Shown here piece after piece: positions 59,236-64,000 of a stretch of 64,000 nucleotides of DNA. A model generated the notes under the pieces. That model was not told the origin of the DNA, searched no databases, and saw only the letters and a program-made list of their open reading frames with translations. Origin of the DNA: Cunninghamella blakesleeana (taxonomy: Eukaryota; Mucoromycota; Mucoromycetes; Mucorales; Cunninghamellaceae); assembly GCA_017871115.1 (NCBI GenBank), contig JAFCIZ010000004.1, forward strand, positions 782,501 through 846,500, given 5' to 3'. Made by a program: the position numbers and the translations under genes. Numbering within the stretch: the first letter of the stretch is position 1; every line of letters starts with the position of its first letter.

Positions 59236-62086
59236 ATGCTTGATTCTACTTCACAAAATAATGTAACACCAAATACTGATGACAGTAAGTTTTTAAAAAA
59301 TATATTATTGAACAAAGAAATGAAAAATATTCAATATATAATGGAAAACCAATATTCATTCATATTTTTTTTTTTTTTAATTTATAGAAAATATAGATAC
59401 CACCTCAAATAAAAAAAAAAGAAATTCAAGTTCACAATATACTGATACACCTAGAGCGAAAAGATATTCTGAAAAACTTAAACAAGCAGCCAAAAAGTCT
59501 CCGTTATCTAGATACCCATTAGCTACCAATGCATCCACTTCTTCAGCTTCTTTATCACCTTCTCTGGATCAATTTAACGATGACGAGACTATGACTGATA
59601 TCAGCTCTTGTGTATCTTCACCACGAAGAGAAGATCATGAATTAAATAGGCACTTGCAAGACCTTTTAATATCTTCGCCAATAAGAATGGAAAATAATTC
59701 AACCAGTCTTTTTTATACAAATCCAACTGCCATCACGACAACACAAACTTCTTTATCACCACCTCCTTCTCTTGATATGCTTATGGAGAATACTAATACA
59801 AACGCTACTGTAAATAAAACACGAAAAGGACGTGATAAAAGATCCGTTCGACCCCAGCCAAGTAATTCTTCATCCTTATCATTAAAACCAAAAAGAAGAA
59901 AATTAAAACAAGAGATCTCTTCAACGCAAAATCCCATATTAAAATCAACAACTTCAGCAACTTCAACAGCCTCTACTACTTCTACTATTATAAATGAAAC
60001 TGAGGTTGAGATTATTTCAACAAAATCAGAATCAATAGAAAATCCAATATTAAAAAACATAAAAAGTAATAGAATTAGAAAAGCATATAGAAAGAAAGGG
60101 TATATTTATGAAGATGATCAAGTGCAGCTTAGAAAAAGGAATCAAGCAATCACCCCTATCGTTATTGGTAGAAAATCAGTTTCTTCAGACACAACAAATC
60201 AACGTCACCATCATTATCGACGTAATAGAAGGATAACAAATAGTACAGAAGATCGAATAGACAGATTAATATATGACCACGATAATACTGACCTTAGTCG
60301 TCACTTGGTTTTACCTCATGTAGCAAAACAGTCATCCTCTACCACCACTACTACGTCTTTATCCTCCTCTTCTTCCTCTTCCTCCTTCTCTTCTAAAAAT
60401 AATATCGAAGTTATTGTACTAGATGATGACGACGACGATGGTAATGGTAATGATGGCTATCACCAAGATCATTGTCGTGATTCTCCTACCACAATTAAAT
60501 CTGAAAAAATTATTGAACGTACTGATGCTGATAATATTAAGGAAAACAACAATATTCCAACCATTGATATGAACAACAGCAACAACAATAGTAACAATAA
60601 TGAAACACCTAGTCAAGATAATACTATGAGCGATAAAATAAATATCACTAATGATTCAGTGAATGATAGTTTCAACAAGAATAACAGCCATGATAATTAT
60701 AAAATAGATAATCAAGACAGCACAATGGATGAAGAAATAAGCATTAATAATGATTCTATAGACGATACTATTAGCAAGAATAATGGATATGATGCTGACA
60801 ACAACAGCAAACAAATAAATATTCAAAATAATACCTTGAATAGTGAAATAAATATCAATAATGATATTATGGATAATTGTATTAAAAACAAGAGTAGTGT
60901 TCATAATAATGAAATGGATAACCAAAATAATACTATGGATGATGAACTAGACAACTATAATGATACTATGGATGATGATACTAACGCCGATGGTTCTACT
61001 GGTAATATGAATGACGACGAGATTAATGCCCATGATAATATTGAAATGGCTAACCAAAAAAATGCTATGGATCATGAAATAAACCCCAATAATTATACTA
61101 TGAATGATAATACTCAGAGCAATGATTTACCAATTGATATTGGAAATATTGAAAATAACAACGTGAACAATAGTGATAAAACTGTTACTGATAGTACTAC
61201 AGATAGAGATATTTTTATCAAGGATAGTACTAATGATAATACTATGGATAGCAATATTCACAAAATCGATTTAATGAGTAATATTGAAAATAGTAAGGGC
61301 AATAATGACATGACTAGCAATGATAAATTTATTGATAAAAATAATGATGATACCAATATGGACGAAGCAGCTGACATAAGGGATGAAAAAGATAATAATA
61401 CTATAGTTTCTATTATACATACACCCTCATATGAATTACATAATACTTCACCAAAACTAGAAAACGAATTAATGTATAATAATGAAAATAAAAACAATTA
61501 TAACAACAACAACGATAATGATGATGGTAATCATAACGGTAGTCAACCTCAGAATACAGCAATTATTAATAATGATAACCAGTCAACCATATTAGAAAAT
61601 CCAACGCGTGTTACTGATTTATCTATGACTACAATACCATCAGATGATAATGATCAACTTACTTCTGACCTAAATCCATCCGTTAACGAAACGATACCAA
61701 TAACTAATAACGAAAAGGAAAAAGTAAAAAATTCAACTCCTTCATCATCAGAGACAATATCTTCAACGAATTTAGAGTCAGTTATAGAAAAGTCATCATC
61801 ATCTACATCACCTGAATTACTAAATACAGTCTCTTCCTCTTTATCATCAATATCAACATCATCACCTAATACAAATACAAATAACCAAGAAACTACTAGC
61901 TCGCATATTGAAACAAACGTACAAATTGAAAATATTTCAAATGAAGAAGCAAAAGTTTTAAATCAAGATAAAGAAAAATTAAATAATTCTCATGCTGAAG
62001 ACAATGTCAACTTTGAAAAACAGTTATCACAGGAATCTTACTTTAATCGGCTAGTTGAAACTGTATCAGTCTTTTTCCGTGGTTAA
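59236..62086 (+). CDS. large disordered Asn/Asp-rich protein, unknown function
   Basis: I do not recognise the family. Two exons (59236-59284, 59388-62086) give 915 aa. The N-terminal part has basic patches (RAKRYSEKLKQAAKK and KPKRRKLKQE) that look like nuclear localisation signals, and SP/TP sites. Around residue 355 a hydrophobic core VIVL is followed by six Asp, a textbook SUMO-interaction-like motif. Residues about 424-597 are degenerate tandem repeats of some 31-35 aa around a TMDDEI-x-x-NND-x-MDD core. The rest is Ser/Thr-rich. The last 24 residues (LSQESYFNRLVETVSVFFRG) are the only ordered-looking C-terminal segment. A nuclear role is inference. Confidence 0.8.
60610..61130 (+). repeat. 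degenerate tandem protein repeat, about 5 copies
   Basis: Copies begin near QDNTMSDKIN, NQDSTMDEEIS, IQNNTLNSEIN, NQNNTMDDELD and NQKNAMDHEIN, spaced about 31 to 45 codons. At DNA level the copies have diverged strongly, so this is an old expansion. Confidence 0.75.
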
Positions 62087-62495
62087 ATAATAATAATAAT
62101 TACAACGATTACAGTATATATACTATATTGAATTCAATATACCTTAGTTATCAGTCTCTTGTTTTCTGTACCATCGAATTTTATTATTAGTTAAATATAT
62201 ATATATATATATATATCCAAGTGTATTTATTACTTTATTTTTATGACATATGTAGCTATATCTTTTTTTTTTTTTTTTAATTTTACATTTTCATGAAATA
62301 ATAAACTGCTAAACTCTGTATTTAATAAGAATGGAAAAAAAAAAATAGACTATTTTTAGTACCTTAAAAAAGTATACATTTTTAAAAATCAGCTGAACCT
62401 TTTTTTTTTTTTTTCTACTTTCCTTTTATCCTTGAGTTTTTTTTTTTTTTTTTTTTTCTACTTCATTCTAATTTTTAAAGGAAAATATAAAAAAA
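62087..62495. other. intergenic, Asn-rich protein to PhoD-like gene
   Basis: A 409-nt gap. AAT triplets after the stop, a TA repeat (62194-62215) and three T homopolymers (62262-62278, 62401-62414, 62438-62457) lead to the PhoD-like start. No gene is seen. Confidence 0.5.
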
Positions 62496-64000
62496 ATGTT
62501 TTCAGACAATAAAAATTCAGGTTTATCCTTTCCAGTACCCACCCATCCTCATTTACATAGTTTGAAAGCAAACTTTCAAAATTTATCACTTTCTGATCAT
62601 TTACCTCATTACCACAAACTGTCAAATCATGGAAAAATAATAACTGGACCTTTATTACGTTATATCAATATTGATTATCAAAGGAATGTATATTGTGGAT
62701 CTTGTTTAATAGTATCTACACATAAATACCCGCCAAAAATAGAAATGACGCTTCGACCTTCCTCTTCCTCTTCTTCGTCGACGCCTTCTTCAACTCACCA
62801 TAAACGCCATTACTTTTTTAGGAATTCAAATACCTATTGTCTTAATGGAGAAGCCTTAGATACATATAATAATGAGTATACCTTTTGGCGATATGGATTT
62901 GAATTACCTTTAACCAATGAAACACAAATCGTATCTTATACAAGTGAAGCATTTTTATCCATTGAAGGATTATCCACTCATAATAATACTACAGCTGACT
63001 ACCCTCAATTTGAATTTCATCTTCCTTCTTTGCATCAATCCATGCGTTTCATGTTTTATTCATGTAATGGATTTTCAGATATCCCCCAAGAAGTTAAAAA
63101 TAAATTTGGTGAAAAAGAAGCTCCTCTTTGGCAAGATGTATTGGATCGACATGAAGTAGTCCCCTTTCATGTGCTTTTAGGTGGTGGGGATCAATTGTAT
63201 CAAGATCGTTTAATGAAAGAAGATTTTATGAAACCTTGGAGAGATGAAAAAGATGCAACAAAAAGAATACAAATGAAATTATCAAACGATATGAAAGCTG
63301 GTTTTGAACAATTTTATTTTTGGAATTATGTGATTAATTTTGGGTAAAAAATAAAATAAAATAACAAAACGAAACGAAAATAGTATTCGTATGCACATAA
63401 TCACAATTTATACATAATTTTATAATTTATTTTATTAGGTTTAAAGATAATCCAGTAGTCGCTAAAGCATTTGCAACAATTCCATCAGTTAATATGTGGG
63501 ATGATCATGTAAGAATAAAAATAATAACGCTAATAAAAAAATGAACAAAAAATTAGAAACCAATGTATATTTATATATATATATATATATATTAAAGAAT
63601 TTTGTTTATATGATGTACCACTTCCTTTTATTTCTTTTTTTATTTTAAATATAGGATATTATAGATGGTTATGGATCATACAATTCGGCAACACAATCAT
63701 CAGATTGCTTTCAAGGTATATAAATATATATATATATATAAATGCTCATATTTAACCCAGAGACAAGTAATATTAACTATCTTTATTATTATAATTTATA
63801 TATTTGTATATATTAATAATATAGTATTATTTACCAATGCATGTCGATTTTATTATTTATACCAACAACATACAACAATGGCACTTGCAACGAAACATGG
63901 GATGATCAGGGGAACAAAAAGTAGCTGTCATCATATATATACGAATCTTGGACGTGATATTGCATTATTATCACTTGATGCTCGTGGTGAAAGAACAAAG
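62496..64000 (+). CDS. PhoD-like phosphatase (partial, runs off the window)
   Basis: Metal-dependent phosphatase/phosphodiesterase family of fungi. Four exons are visible (62496-63343, 63439-63508, 63655-63715, 63825 to the edge), coding for about 385 residues with no stop, so the 3' part is missing. An N-terminal beta-rich domain (about 40-180) precedes the catalytic part. Metal-site motifs: SCNG-F (about 194), GGGDQLYQD (about 229-237), WDDHDIIDGYGSY formed across the exon 2/3 junction, and LSLDARGERT near the edge. The final catalytic His block should lie beyond 64000. There is no signal peptide, which suggests a cytosolic protein. Substrate unknown. Confidence 0.88.

Noticed and set aside
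1..64000. CRISPR array, biosynthetic cluster, or intact transposon
   Set aside because: No regularly spaced direct repeats, no backbone enzyme cluster, and no intact transposase or reverse transcriptase frame is visible.

Overview
This is a nuclear segment of a filamentous fungus, most likely an early-diverging lineage such as Mucoromycota. The DNA is very AT-rich. Genes carry many short GT-AG introns, of roughly 75 to 340 nt. Low-complexity Asn, Ser, Gln and His runs are common in the proteins. Mitochondrial complex I, bacterial-type mitochondrial ribosomal protein and prolyl-tRNA synthetase genes are present, which argues against anaerobic gut fungi and Saccharomyces-type yeasts. The species cannot be named from the sequence alone.

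I rebuilt exon-intron models for every gene by hand. In each complete model the exon lengths sum to an uninterrupted multiple of three. Left part (1-22 kb): an MFS multidrug-type exporter; a hexokinase-like protein with eroded signature motifs; SAP18; a dithiol glutaredoxin; a 14-exon BAR-PH-GRAM-VASt membrane protein of the LAM/Sip3 sterol-transfer type; a Crz1-like C2H2 transcription factor; and, on the minus strand, a secreted GH32 invertase with a 16-nt microexon.

Middle part (22-46 kb): the cohesin regulator PDS5 (23 exons, minus) with an MCB-type box near its start; a U4 spliceosomal snRNA gene (plus); TAF7 and CENP-K sharing a 232-bp divergent promoter; NDUFA12; an orphan seven-transmembrane protein; RTF1 of the Paf1 complex with a probable GC-AG intron; and an AtuA-family (DUF1446) enzyme.

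Right part (46-64 kb): a ricin-B-type beta-trefoil protein; mitochondrial bS16; mitochondrial prolyl-tRNA synthetase; a Zn2Cys6 transcription factor; a tetraspanin; a large Asn/Asp-rich disordered protein with degenerate tandem repeats and a SUMO-interaction-like motif; and a PhoD-like phosphatase cut by the window end.

The genes do not form a cluster with one job: this is an ordinary mix of chromatin/transcription, cell-cycle, mitochondrial and membrane genes. There is no clear mobile element, CRISPR array, tRNA or rRNA. The observations most worth a second look are the U4 snRNA gene, the microexon carrying a GH32 motif, the degenerate hexokinase, the 7TM orphan, the CENP-K gene, and a GCGGA-type motif that recurs in several promoters.
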